Assembly (NCBI GenBank): GCA_013339895.1
Contig: JABACO010000026.1
Coordinates: forward strand, 477,355-541,354
Source of the DNA: Ephydatia muelleri
Lineage: Eukaryota; Porifera; Demospongiae; Spongillida; Spongillidae
Direction of reading: 5' to 3'
Length of the DNA stretch: 64,000 nt
How positions within the stretch are numbered: position 1 is the stretch's first letter; each line of letters opens with the position of its first letter. The notes under the pieces are model-generated. The model did not search any database. It saw only the letters and a list, made by a program, of their open reading frames with translations, and was not told the DNA's origin. A program made the position numbers and the translations under genes. This document shows positions 50,964 to 62,715 of this stretch, one piece after another.

Positions 50964-51240
50964 ATGGGACAGTTTCCGCGAAAATTGCCCCACGGTTAAA
51001 ATGTTATAAAAATGCATCGCGTTTGAATCGCTATAACTTCCCAACGGATAACGCTATAACTTCCCAACGGATAACGCTATTGACTTCCTATTTTCATCAC
51101 TTCATAGTGAAATGGTTTAGTACGAAGTGTTGAAAATAGGAAGTCGATAGCGTTATCCGTTGTGTAGTTATAGCGATTCAAACGCGATGCATTTTTATAA
51201 CATTTTAACAGTGGGGCAATTTTCGCGGAAACTGTCCCAT
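50964..51240. mobile_element. 277-bp foldback element with ATGGGACAGTTTCC ends
   Basis: The left arm starts ATGGGACAGTTTCCGCGAAA and the right arm ends with its complement; the arms of about 120 bp match almost throughout. The left arm carries a 23-bp internal duplication (CGCTATAACTTCCCAACGGA plus TAA). Flanks are TATAT-rich. A fragment GACGAAGTGTTGAAAATAGG recurs at 51380. No coding capacity. Confidence 0.88.
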
Positions 51241-51473
51241 ATATATGCAGGTTCCATATATAAGCATATATTTACTATTGTATCGAGCAAAATTTCTCAT
51301 AGCAATTTAGGGTATCGGACCTCATAACGCCGGCACTCTGACTGTGCAAGACACCAAAATACATTTTTCCACATAGCGAGGACGAAGTGTTGAAAATAGG
51401 TTCGCAATTTGAGTTTTATGTCATAAACATCAATCCACTAGGGTCATTATCTCGTAATCTAAGATTTATTCTT

Positions 51474-51715
51474 CAACAATATGATGACAGCACGCAACTG
51501 CATATCTCCACACCTGTGCAATTTTGTTTCACTGTCTGCCGAAGAGACCAACATGTACTGACCACGAGTAGGCGTGGGCGGTAGCATTGCAGTAGTAAAC
51601 TGCCAAAGGTGTGTACTAGGACTTAGATGGCTTTGGGAGCACACACACGACTTTATTTTGGTGTCTGTACATGTTTGGGTGTCCAGACTTGTTGATACGG
51701 TTATTCACCTCACAC
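51474..51715 (+). repeat. Unoccupied paralogue of the Ginger C insertion site
   Basis: Left part ACAATATGATGACAGCACGC, with GTGCAATTTTGTTT and CTGTCTGCC, matches 44163-44250. Right part ACGAGTAG, TGCCAAAGGTGTGTACT and GTGTCCAGAC matches 47590-47740. The two parts are contiguous here, without 3.3 kb of transposon between them. Confidence 0.8.
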
Positions 51716-52286
51716 ACCAATTCAGGGCGGGTCCGTGACGGCACGCGATTTCAACCGGAAGAGCGCGCTTCCGAATTTTGTGCGCGTTTTGCTCACGAAA
51801 TGTTAATCGAGAGTGGACCGATTTCATATACGAATGATTTCACGATCCCCGCGTGATTATTGGGATGCACACGGAGTAATCCGCGATCAACATCGCACGC
51901 GCACGTACAATTTTTGTACGAGACCGAGCCACATACCGTGTACGCGATTGTCGTACGATGGCTGAGGTTATTCATTAATTATAATTCGCATGCTGCAAAA
52001 TTAAATATTAAAGAATAATTATAGTGCTGTACTCTGAACTAGAATAGAGTCTGTTTTAACAAAAAGAAGGCGTGTGATGCACCACTTGCGTTATACATGG
52101 CCTCACCTTTCTGCAGTGCTTGAACGGAATTCCATCGAAAACAAATGGCAGGCTTTAGGACTATGAGGCAATAACGTTTACCTGGACTTCTGACAGATAT
52201 AACACGCTGTGTATAGCACTGTACTTTTCTGATGAAATGAAACCCTAGTCTCACAAGCCAATCGTCATTGAAAGGCCGATAAACAA

Positions 52287-52330
52287 TGGACTGGGGACCC
52301 GGAGAAGTACTTCTCCTGGTCCCCAGTCCA
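52287..52330. repeat. 44-bp almost perfect palindrome
   Basis: TGGACTGGGGACC, CGGAGAAGTA and the mirrored complement, with one central-flank mismatch pair. It lies 450 bp upstream of the RAG1-like copy B start. Confidence 0.85.
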
Positions 52331-52777
52331 CGGCGTTTTGCTTTAAATTTAGATCATATTATTGGAATTACGGTATTTCCAATTTATGGTGGACTCAAAG
52401 CTCATTAACAAAGACCTTACATCGGAGGCAATTCATTTACTACATCTTGCAGGAAAGCAGGATTTGTTAGTTGGAATAGGTTGAGTACACACTCTACTTC
52501 GCATAACATCTATGACACATATTAACACAACGATTCTAACTTTGAACCAACGCTCGCGCATATAATGGTAGTCTCGTGGCGGGAAAATTGTATCAACTTT
52601 TCGTTCGTATTGTACGAAATCGCGCTTATAAAAACGGCTACGATTTTTTCAAGGCTAACGATCTAAGCTTGGTAAGCTATAAAATGAATTCTAAAATTTA
52701 CTACGCGCTTTCTATCAGTGGACAAAACCAATGGTTTAACGATGAATATTTGTCACACCGCACGTCAGTCTATAGTC

Positions 52778-55334
52778 ATGGAACCCCGACATGGGTGTAA
52801 ATTGGAAGACCTATGTAGAATTTGCGGATGCAAGCTTTTCATAGATCGCAAACAAGCAAAGGTCAAAAAGTCCTATCCATGCACATACCAATGCTCTTCC
52901 TACACGGAAGAGATTTTGCAAGCCTTCCATATCGATACAAAGAAGGATAGCCCTGAGATCCACCCCCAGAAGTTATGTAACAAGTGCTATTTATCAATGA
53001 AGCGTGCTACTGCTGCTGCTCAAAAGAAGACACCTTATAAGTGCTCAGTGGAGCCATATGACTGGTTTATCCATTCCGTGGAGAGGTGCAAGGTATTGTG
53101 TCCATAATTCTACATGGCCTGCTGTCACTTGTATACGGTGTATTTCATATAGGACTGCAATGGTCATAAGCCATTTTATACAGCACGGTGGCAGAAGACA
53201 GGAAAGTTGGGAAGTACTCCAGCTGAAATTGTGGAACACATAAGAGCAGTAATGCCTCACAGGATAATACAAAGTCCCACACACCCTTCTCTAGCTCCCA
53301 TACAGCTACTATCTGCCATTGAGGAGCTGCAATGTCCTATTTGCTTTGATGTATTGCAACAACTCCTACTCCAGGATGAGATCAGAGCACTGACCAAGGA
53401 AGAGAAACAACAGTTACTCCATGATGCCGGTATCACAGTGGATGTACAACCAATTCATGAGCTAGCAATGAAGTCCATGCTTGGGATTCCATGGTATAGG
53501 CTCAGAATCCTTTGAAGGTAAACAAGATTAGAGTGCTCAAGTTTATGTGTACCCTAAATTCATCTATAGGTGATTGAAGCAATCTGGTGTGTGCCTTGGC
53601 AGTGAAAGGAAGCAGCATGCTCTTTGCAAAGAGCTGATTGGCGATAACTTGGAGGTAGAACTAGCTCCTTTTTCATTCAAGTTGCCCAATGGTGAAGAAG
53701 GGCTTCGTGGGGCTGCTTATGGGTACACACCAAACCTCACTAGTAAGATAGTTGAGCAGAATGAGAAGTAGGTTCCTATGTACATGTATAAATATCACGT
53801 TTAGCTTCAAGCCTGCACCTGTCTCATTAGGGAGGGCAAGCTCACTTGGCATGGTGGAATTATCCCCAATGATCAAATCTGGATAAAGCTTGGAGGCGAC
53901 AAGGGTGGTGGCCTATTCAAAATGATATTTCAGATTCTTAATACACCAAAACCCAACTCAGTCCACAACACTTGTGTATTCTCCTGCTTTGAGGCCGATG
54001 ATACAGTTACGAACCTGCATGTGGCACTGGACAGGTTTTGATCAGAGGTGGACCATAACAGCAGAATGAAGTGGAGGTGAGGCAGCTCTTTCTGCAGATA
54101 TTCATTACCTGCATTAATTTTAATTTTATTCAAGAACCTACACACTGAAATTGTTTCTTACTGGTGACATCGAGTTCCTTAGTATCATGTATGGACTCTC
54201 TGGTGCAAGTGGTATGTGAATACATGCATAAGCACCACTGAGAACAGTAAACAGTAAAGAATGCTTTCTCATATTCCAAAACCTGCAGGAAAACAGCCAT
54301 GCTTGTTTTGCCTGATCACACTGGACCAGTTAGGAATGTCAGTTGATCGTAGGGGTTCTTGTGTCCCGCGTTCCTTGGATTCCATCATACTTGATCACCA
54401 AAGTTTCATTGAAGCTGGAGGCAATTTGAAAAGAGCCAAGTGGTATAACAACTGTATCCATGATCCTTTCTTTAACATTCCACTATCTCAGGTATGGCCA
54501 TAAGTGTATATATAAATATCTGAATGATCTGCGTATCAAAAACATTTAGGTTTTTATACCTGGTTTGCACATCACACAAGGAATCTTTCAAAAGCTCTTC
54601 TCACTTTTTGAGCGAGCCTGCCACAACCTTGATCTCAAACTTGCCATGCATTGGAAAGCTTCTCCCATGGCAAAGTCACAATATGATGTTTACTCTCAGA
54701 CACTGAAAGACCTTGACAGTGCTCTCATTGAATTGGAGCAACTTAATCAGGAGGCAGAGAGTGAGTGTACAACAGCTTGCAACCTACAATGCAATTGTTG
54801 CAGGTGCAGTCACTCCAATTGTGGATGAGCTCCTGGAACTCGCTGGAAACTGTTACAAAAGAGTTCAAGTTCAGGTAAGATAAAAGCACTGCAAATGTAC
54901 ATATTCATGCAGGTCTCTATATTATGGTCATAAAGGAGGAGAAGGTCAAAACACTCAGAGAAACCATTCAGATGGGTTTCAACCTTAAGGAGGGCCCTTG
55001 TATCAAGGGCATCGAAAGCTGCCTAACTTCATTTGGTGTGTGCCACCAACGGTACTATGGGGGAATATTTGTGGAGAGCCATGTCCACAAAATTCTAAAG
55101 GTATGCATGCACAATGCTTTGTGGTCATGATATGCAATTATATACTTTATAGCCTGCCAATGTAGACACTCTCTGCTCATGTGTCCTCAAGGCAACTGAG
55201 AACATGCCAGAACTAAAATCGAAGGCGGTGGCAGTTCATCAAAAGTTCCATACAATCCTTATGCAGTTTTCCAAATGCCATGTACTTTATGACAGCACAG
55301 TACTGACACAAGATGACATACAACACCTTGGTAA
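52778..55334 (+). pseudogene. RAG1-like protein gene, copy B (decayed, last exon lost)
   Basis: Exon 1 (52778-53092) is open: MEPRHGCKLEDLCRICGCKL starts a RAG1-type N-terminal zinc region, continued by ILQAFHIDTKKDSPEIHPQK and LCNKCYLSMKRA. Exon 2 starts at 53153 (NGHKPFYTARWQ) and holds LQCPICFDVLQQLLLQDE, a RING start whose other cysteines are gone. Then come SGVCLGSERKQHALCKELIG (53585-53640), LTWHGGIIPNDQIWIKLGGD and KGGGLFKMIFQILNT with PKPNS (53830-53965), CLFCLITLDQLG with a C-x2-C pair (54298-54333), NNCIHDPFFNIPLSQ, PGLHITQGIFQKLFSLFE (54560-54612), NLKEGPCIKGIESCL, and FHTILMQFSKCHVLYDS (55243-55295). The terminal H-x4-H/Glu exon of copy A is absent. Stops and shifts are fewer than in copy A. 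Confidence 0.7.
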
Positions 55335-55454
55335 GCACTTGATTGTAATTTGAATAGCAACTGTGAGTGTATATATGGAATGCCATGCATGTTTCGCTTT
55401 GAGAACGTGGGATTCATAGTCTTGGGTCTTTGTTGTGATAGTTTGTCCTCCAAC

Positions 55455-55683
55455 AGGAAGTTTTTTTCGACTTCATGATGCAGGTTCAAATGTACCTGTC
55501 AACGAAGTCATTAACCCTTGTGCTCATGATGGTGAAAGACGCAACATCTTCTTTCTGTCGGATTCTCCACACCTCATAAAGACCACAAGAAATTGCTGGG
55601 CAAACCCCAAACGATGGGTTCAAAGATCAGTGGTTGGCAAGCTAGGGCATTACGTTTTTGGGGGGCACGAGGCTACTGTCTAG
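55455..55683 (+). pseudogene. P-element-like transposase fragment
   Basis: The frame reads FFRLHDAGSNVPVNEVINPC and then IFFLSDSPHLIKTTRNCWAN. The D-x-PHLIKTTRNC block is the mark of the RNase H core of P-element/THAP9-type transposases. It stands 120 bp behind the last recognisable block of RAG1-like copy B, in the same orientation, and is truncated at both ends. It may be an independent insertion or part of a composite element. Confidence 0.6.
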
Positions 55684-55689
55684 CAAACT

Positions 55690-56715
55690 TGCAATAAATT
55701 TATAAACAGGCGAAAATTTTTATAAAAAATAATTAGCTGTTTTAATAACTTGATATATCTCTAAAGTGTCTGGTGAGTATAACAGAATTGTTAAAATCTC
55801 AATTGTATTGTAAGCCGAGTTATGCACTGATGTCCACAATTTCTGGACATAATCGCTTACGTAATTGCGAACTGTGGTGCTATATGCTGTACGTTGAAGG
55901 CGCTAGGGTCAACCGATTAACCCAGTTGTTTAACTATAGTAGAATTGTTCAAAATCAATAAAATGAGGCAGCAGTGGAATGCTAGGTAGCAGGAAGGGGG
56001 TTTCAACAACTAATCTGAAGCCGTGAACACGAATAACTTCAAATTGGTATAATATTTCAAAGGGACCGTAGAATTCTTTGGCAACGGTAAACACAATATT
56101 GCCGGACGCAGAAGTGCGTCTTTCGGCTGTGGTCGGTTAAGAAGGCATGCCTGTATTGGCAGACAACATGTATAGTAATGTACAACAGCAGTACTCAGGA
56201 GTGTTCACACTATCTCTGTATACATCGATGTTGGTTCCATTGCATGAATGCAGACTTGTGCGCACCTGTATTGGCAGACAACGTGCGTATGAATGTATAA
56301 GGCTATACACCAGCAGTACGCTGGTGTGCTTACACTATCTCTGCGGGTCACTGGTATTGGCCCGCCACATCGGTGCCGCTTCGATTCCTAGTTTATAATA
56401 TAGCAAGTTCTTTGAAGGGACGAAGCTCCAATCGGCTGTACAAACGTAACCTAGTTTGCACTCGAATCGCTGGCAGTTGGATACTAGCCGGAAGCCATGT
56501 TTGAATCTCCCCTGCTAGCTACAGTGGGGACTCACGTATCAGGAAAATCGCACCTCACGTACATGTATCAGGAAAAATAACGACTTCATCTGGAAGCAAA
56601 AGAAGCTATTGGTGTTCTTAGTCTGCCCTATCCATCAGCACTCCTTTATGTGGGGCAAGATAATGTTTGATAAGGGTACGCTAAGAACACAAACAAAATC
56701 TTTTGCTTTTCCTGA
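55690..56715. repeat. Spacer with a degenerate tandem duplication
   Basis: Within 56140-56350 a block of about 115 bp (CCTGTATTGGCAGACAAC, then CAGCAGTAC and CACTATCTCTG) occurs twice in direct orientation with about 75% identity. I see no gene. Confidence 0.6.
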
Positions 56716-56717
56716 TA

Positions 56718-56850
56718 TAGGCCCTTTTCGTCACTCGGATATTTCCGTAAAAGCTGTGAATCAACATGGCGGACGTGTATTAATTTATATTGTGTGACAC
56801 TGACGTATGTTAGATTACGGAGCGGTCACATGACACAGGAAAAGGGCCTA
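56718..56850. mobile_element. 133-bp MITE with TAGGCCCTTTTC ends and TA flanks
   Basis: Ends TAGGCCCTTTTC and GAAAAGGGCCTA are inverted repeats, and TA lies directly outside each, consistent with a Tc1/mariner-type TA duplication. The interior has no coding capacity. Confidence 0.75.
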
Positions 56851-57027
56851 TAGTCGTGAGGTGTCGTTTTCCGGATAAGTGAGTCCCTACTATAGACCGC
56901 GCGCGCCGATGCTCAGTATGCAAGCAAGGAATGTGGGCTGAGGAATGTGGGGCTGCCCATTCGGTCTTGTGATGCTGTGCTGTTCGTTGAATATACTCAG
57001 TTTTGGAGGGTTAAGCTAAAGGTGATA

Positions 57028-57300
57028 ATGAGGAAGACAGAGAGTAAAGGCAAGCTGCTAGAGAGTTTGAGCAGCCGTCTACAGTCTGAGATATTGAGCC
57101 GGAATGCGAGCGAGAGTCCGAATGAACTGGCTCAACTACTCGGTCGGCTCATTATATACATTGTTTTTATCGCTGTCTTTGCTGTTGGCGTGTGTGGAGC
57201 CGTATTTATGATGTTGCATATGTTTGGAGTACCTCACTGGATACTGTTTGTGCTGTTGCTGCTTGGTCTCACCTGTCTTTGGTACGTATTTCACAGATAG
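57028..57300 (+). CDS. Hypothetical small two-helix membrane protein
   Basis: The ATG at 57028 opens a 90-codon ORF. A charged N-terminus (MRKTESKGKLLESLSSRLQS) is followed by two hydrophobic segments, about residues 43-68 (IIYIVFIAVFAVGVCGAVFM) and 72-88 (WILFVLLLLGLTCLWYVF), ending in HR and a TAG stop. The topology resembles small ER or organelle membrane proteins, but I do not recognise a family. In-frame sequence extends upstream without a stop to 56947, so a spliced upstream exon is possible. Confidence 0.45.
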   Translation: MRKTESKGKLLESLSSRLQSEILSRNASESPNELAQLLGRLIIYIVFIAVFAVGVCGAVFMMLHMFGVPHWILFVLLLLGLTCLWYVFHR

Positions 57301-58320
57301 TAGTAAGCGGCTGATTATTAAAAATATCTGGCTGTAATTACAACTTTATAGGGGTTTTTCCACTGGGTGTAATTTGTATCATCTTGAGTGTCCAAAAGTA
57401 CGCGCAAGGGTTGTTCTTTGTCGCAATCGATTTTTTTAAACTTCGGCATTCAGTTTCTTAGACCGGCAAAAGCACCTTAGGTGGCAGTGCAGGGACTCAA
57501 GAAGTGACCCAAGGCCATAGACAGGTTGTTAATTCTGGGTGCCCGGAGGGTGAGAAGGAGGTGCTGAGATGTATTCATTTGGGTTATTGCAACAAGTTGA
57601 TGTGCTGGTTATGCGTTATTTAATAGTTAAGCGTTGAGATTCACATTCGATTCTTCTGCACATCAGGAACTACATCAATAAGTAATTGGAGGACGTCTAA
57701 GAGGAAAAGAAATGTAGCAATGCTCATATATGCGGTGTAGGTGTTTGGCCAGCTCCACGCATGTGCTGGTGGATGTATATTTAACCCCTAGCTGTATTGC
57801 CAGTCTGCTTGTAATGTTGTATTACAGTGATTTGCTTAATTAAGTTAACGGTTTACCCGCGGACGTCGCTTATAAGCGACACAATTATTGTGTCCGCGGA
57901 CGTCGCGTATAAAAATGATATGTTTACACTTACGCGAATGTAACTTTTTATTCTTCGTTCGGATATTGATAAATCCTTGGATACAGCTAGTGTAAATGTG
58001 TTGAAACAGGAAACTACTTGGGTTGGGTACCTTTACGTTGACAAAAATAATTCTTAATGACGCATAAACGTTTCAAAATTTGGGTGTGTCCTCATCACAA
58101 CAGCTGGTATCATTGCATCAAAAGGTAAACTATGATTCTCATTTACAATAAGTAATAACAACTAGAATGGCTTCAGGAAGTAGTACAAGTGCTGTGCGCG
58201 GAAGAGCTTTAGTGTGGAGTAATTGCAGATGGTATAATGGAAGGGAGCGATGATGAGTTCGGCGATTTCCAGGAGGAAGAACTGCATGAGGTGCAGGAGG
58301 GAGGAGGATGAAATGGCAGA
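57301..58320. other. Spacer with a direct repeat
   Basis: CCGCGGACGTCGC followed by TTATAA or GTATAA occurs twice, at about 57857 and 57894, separated by GCGACACAATTATTGTGT. No gene recognised. Confidence 0.4.
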
Positions 58321-58329
58321 GATCAGTAC

Positions 58330-59482
58330 AGACACCATGCACAAACAAGGCACTCACACCATGTACACACAAGGCACTCACACCATGTGCACACAAGGCA
58401 CTCACACCATGTACACACAAGGCACTCACACCATGTACACACAAGGCACTCACACCATGTACACACAAGGCACACACACCATGCACACACAAGGCACACA
58501 CAAGGCACACACAAGGCACACACACAAGGCACACACACAAGGCACACACACAAGGCACACACACAAGGCACACACACAAGGCACACACAAGGCACACACA
58601 CAAGGCACACACACGGCACACACACAAGACACACATACAAGGCACACACAAGGCACACACACCATGCACACACAAGGCACACACACAAGGCACACACAAG
58701 GCACGCACACATACAAGGTACGCACACCATGCACACAAAAGGCACACACAAGGCACACACAAGGCACATACACAATGCACACACAAGGCACAAACACAAG
58801 GTACACACAAGGCACACACAAGGCACACACACCATGCATAAACAAGGCACACACACAAGGCACGCACACCATGCACACACAAGGCACACACCATGCACAC
58901 ACAAGGCACATACAAGGCACGCACACCATGCACACACCATGCACACACAAGGCACACACCATGCACACACACAAGGCACATACAAGGCACACACACCTGC
59001 ACACACAAGGCACACCACATGGCACACACAAGGCACACACACCATGCACACACAAGGCACACACACGGCACACACAAGGCACACACAAGGCACACACACA
59101 AGGCACACACGGCACACAGAAGGCATGCACACACAAGGCACACACACCATGCACACACAAGGCACACACCATGCACACACAAGGCACACACCATGCACAC
59201 ACAAGGCACACACAAGGCACACACACAAGGCACACACCATGCACACACAAGGCACACACACAAGGCACACACCATGCATACACAAGGCACACACACAAGG
59301 CACAAACAAAGCACACACACAAGGCACACACAAGGCACACACACAAGGCACACACAAGGCGCACACACAAGGCACACACAACACACACCATGCACACACA
59401 AGACACGCACACACAAGGTATACACCATGCACACACAAGGCACGCACACACACACCATGCACATGAATGGTACACACATCAT
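58330..59482. repeat. 1.15-kb CA-rich satellite (AAGGCACACACA / CCATGCACACAC)
   Basis: Units of 10, 12 and about 24 bp built from AAGGCACACAC and ACCATGCACACAC cover the whole stretch. Long open frames in five of six frames (Thr/His or Cys/Val/Leu repeats up to 458 codons) are produced by the repeat and are not genes. Confidence 0.95.
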
Positions 59483-60035
59483 GTGCGCATAAGGTACAAA
59501 CACCATTTTCCCCACTTTCTTCCCTGGCTCTAATATCGGAAGTACTTCCCTTTAAAACTATGATAAGGGATGTGACTCCCAAATGAAATGGGACCACATT
59601 ATGTACATAACGTCTTCTTTTTTTCCCGTCAGGGAGAGATAAAAAATATTGATGACACTAGTTGTATTTGTTGTGTAAGGGATGTCCATGAAATTTATAT
59701 GTGGGTTGAATGAAAATTTACTTTGTATACTGGAAAATGGGTACACACATGTAAAATATACATGTTCAACAATAATAACTGTAGGTTTTTTAATGAGAAG
59801 TATGTTTTAATGATGTCCAATTTAACGATTTACCCTTTAATAATTAAGCAAACTTGTGGAATTTACTCTCATGCACACAGCACAGCAACTGGTACATGTA
59901 ACAAAACAAGCAAATATCTACTATGTTGGTTCCTATACACCACTATCACCATCAGTCCCGGTTGTAATCCCAAACTGGTCCACACATCACCTCATCATTA
60001 GGATGCAACTTGGTCTCATCACCATCCTTCTATGA
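59483..60035. other. AT-rich spacer
   Basis: No gene or repeat recognised. Confidence 0.35.
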
Positions 60036-61134
60036 GCCCTGCATAAAAATGAGCGTGGCAGTATTTGAGGGTGTGGGTGCGTGTGCTCAATTATTCATTA
60101 TAGAAGTGTTTTTTAACCTGTTGCACTTAACCACACCATCAAGGTGTCTGAGATCAAGAATGAGAAAAAACTGTTTGAATGGATCAGAAGCCACCAAACC
60201 AAGTGAATCACATGATCACATGAAAGCCACATTTCAAAACTAGCATTGACTCATCTCCTTTGCTCCTCGCTCCATTCTCTCCTCCATCATCTCTTCTCTC
60301 TTCATCTCCTCCTAATATAACTTCCCTCCACTCCACTCTCCTCTCCTTGCTCCCTACCTACCATCCATCCCCTCCTAATCCTCCCTTCCTTCCTCCTTCT
60401 CTCCCCTCCCCTCCCTCCCCCCAGTGAATATGGTGAGGTTGATGAGGGACAAAGATAAAGCAGCGGTACTATCCTCCTGTGCTGGACTGAGGGCATGCCC
60501 ACTTATCAGGACACACCCACTGCTCCACCTATATATGCACAAGGCTATGTTCCCCCCCAAGATATCCCATCCACCCTCACTAGTTATTAAGTCAACCTTC
60601 CCTCATTAGACTAAAGAAAAACATTTCTCTAACAAGAAAGTTGGTGGGATATAGGAATTGGAGGCAAAAGTGGTGTAAAAAGGAAGGTAACAAGGTTTTG
60701 GGGAAAGAATTGCACTTCTTTTGGTTCTGTTACATTGACATGTGCTATATATAGGATTTTTGTCTCATTTTTCTTTCCCCAGAACCTTGTTACCTTCCTT
60801 TTTACACCACCTTTGCCTTCAATTCCTCCAACTTTCTCGTTCAAGAAAGTTGGTGGGATATAGGAATTGAAGGCAAGTTTTTCTTTTTGTTTCCTCTATT
60901 TTTTATTTATTTATTGTCGATGAGTCAATGCTAGTTTTGAAATGTGTGTGCTTTCATGTGATCATGTGATTCACTTGGTTTGGTGGCTTTTGATCCATTC
61001 AAAACTCATTCTTGATCTCAGACACCTTGATGGTGTGGTTCAGTACAACAGGTTTAAAAACACTTCTATACTGAATTATTGAGCACACGCACCCACACCC
61101 TCAAATACTGCCATGCTCATTGTTATGCAGGGCC
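60036..61134. mobile_element. 1.1-kb foldback element with nested inverted repeats
   Basis: Outer arms of about 215 bp (60036-60255 and 60917-61134) begin GCCCTGCATAA and are reverse complements, sharing AAGGTGTCTGAGATCAAGAA and GAATCACATGATCACATGAA. Inside, 60633-60715 and 60770-60840 form a second inverted pair (AACAAGGTT / AACCTTGTT region), and AAGAAAGTTGGTGGGATATA recurs directly at 60843. Pyrimidine-rich simple sequence lies at 60240-60420. No transposase is encoded. Confidence 0.8.
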
Positions 61135-62715
61135 CGTGGAAGGAGTATAAGCGAGGGGGATGGGTAGAGGGTAGATTTGCTTCACAATATATCATAGGCA
61201 GCGATAAACATGTAGTAATGCGTTTACGTTCTATCACGTACATTATAGTGGCAACTTAGTTCAGCCGGCCAATAACTGCAGTTATTTTGACGCATGGTGC
61301 CGCTATGCAAGCTATTTCCATTCTTGCAGTTTGAACTAAGCCAGGTTAAATATATGTAGTAATGTGTTTATGTACATGTTAATCGTTCGACGGTCTGTTG
61401 ACGGTCGGTCGACCATCATTTCAAAGTTCGGTCAGCTGCCATCAGGAAATTATAGCTATGCATGTTTAAGTTTACCGAGCCTTTATTATAGTAACCACTT
61501 TTCTTTCCTAGTTCAGTCTATCTCTGTAACTGCAGGATGGGTTTCAGCGATTATACAAGTTGCTTGAGCACACTTCTCGGCTAAAATTTTAACCGTTAAA
61601 TCAAGTTATTATAACGATAACATATTTGGTAAATACAGTATGCCAAACAAAGGCCCCCGCTTTTCGTATTACGCGGGCCTGAAGCGGACAGCACCCTCCC
61701 CACCCACCCCCACTTTTAGAATCGGACCCCCCCCCCCCCCAACTTTTCGTATTGAGCCTAACCTGAAGCACTCCACTCCACTCGCTGAAATCCTGGATGC
61801 GATTCGTTACACTATTCGTGCGTAGAATCTGTATAACTCCCGAAACGGACACTTTCAATGATATCTTGTTCGCCCCTTGTAACTCATGACAGCACTAATG
61901 CTGTTTACTTCACTTCTCGTACATATAGCTATGCTGACATTACAGTGTACTTGCTACATACTACAAAACTTTGTCACTCTAGATGAAACAAACAACTACA
62001 AGTCATTCAGTTACGGATACTTCACAGCTGGGTGTGCGGTGCAACACAAATGGAAGGTATTCAAGGAAACGTGTCTTGTCATTGGGAAAAATAAAGCATA
62101 GCTATGCCACATCAAAGCCTCTACTCATGGATCATCATAAAAGCACTGTACAAACATGGCAGGCCTGGGAGAAACCGGCTGCTCTTTTGGGTAGAGCATC
62201 AAGTAAAGAAACGAGATTCTGTCAGTTGTAATCACAAAGCAACAAATGGCTTCAACCTAAAACTCTACTGACAAAGCCATATCTTAGGCTGGAAGACATT
62301 GATTTTACTTCAGCTGAAAGAACAATGATGTCAATACATCCAACATCAACACATAAACTGGTGTCTCATGATGTAGAACCAATGATGAGATTAATCAGCT
62401 CTGATGCATGCTTATTGAGTGGCTCTGTTCCAGTTCTGTTCTCTTGCTGGAGACCCATATATAACAAATCATTTATTAGTTTTTCAACTGACCTCTGCAC
62501 CTCTGCAGTTCATTTTTGACTCTGATTTATTGCATTGCAACTACCTTGAACTTGGAGATGTGAGACAAGGAATGGAAATTTTTTTAGACATTTTTGTCCA
62601 ACAACAGAAGTATCTTGAGAAAATGTCTTATGAAAAAATATAAATTATATTGATAAAACAAATACACAAATATAGAATTGTTGCTGGACTTCTGTCTTGA
62701 CTGAGGTATGTATCT
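61135..62715. other. Spacer, nothing firmly recognised
   Basis: Includes a C-rich stretch near 61683-61741 and several short ORFs without domain content. The region 62100-62640 has codon-like stretches broken by stops and may be old transposon sequence. Confidence 0.35.

Noticed and set aside
58139..59597. Long open frames up to 458 codons on both strands
   Set aside because: They are produced by the CA-rich satellite; composition is only Cys/Val/Leu or Thr/His/Lys repeats and nearly every frame is open.
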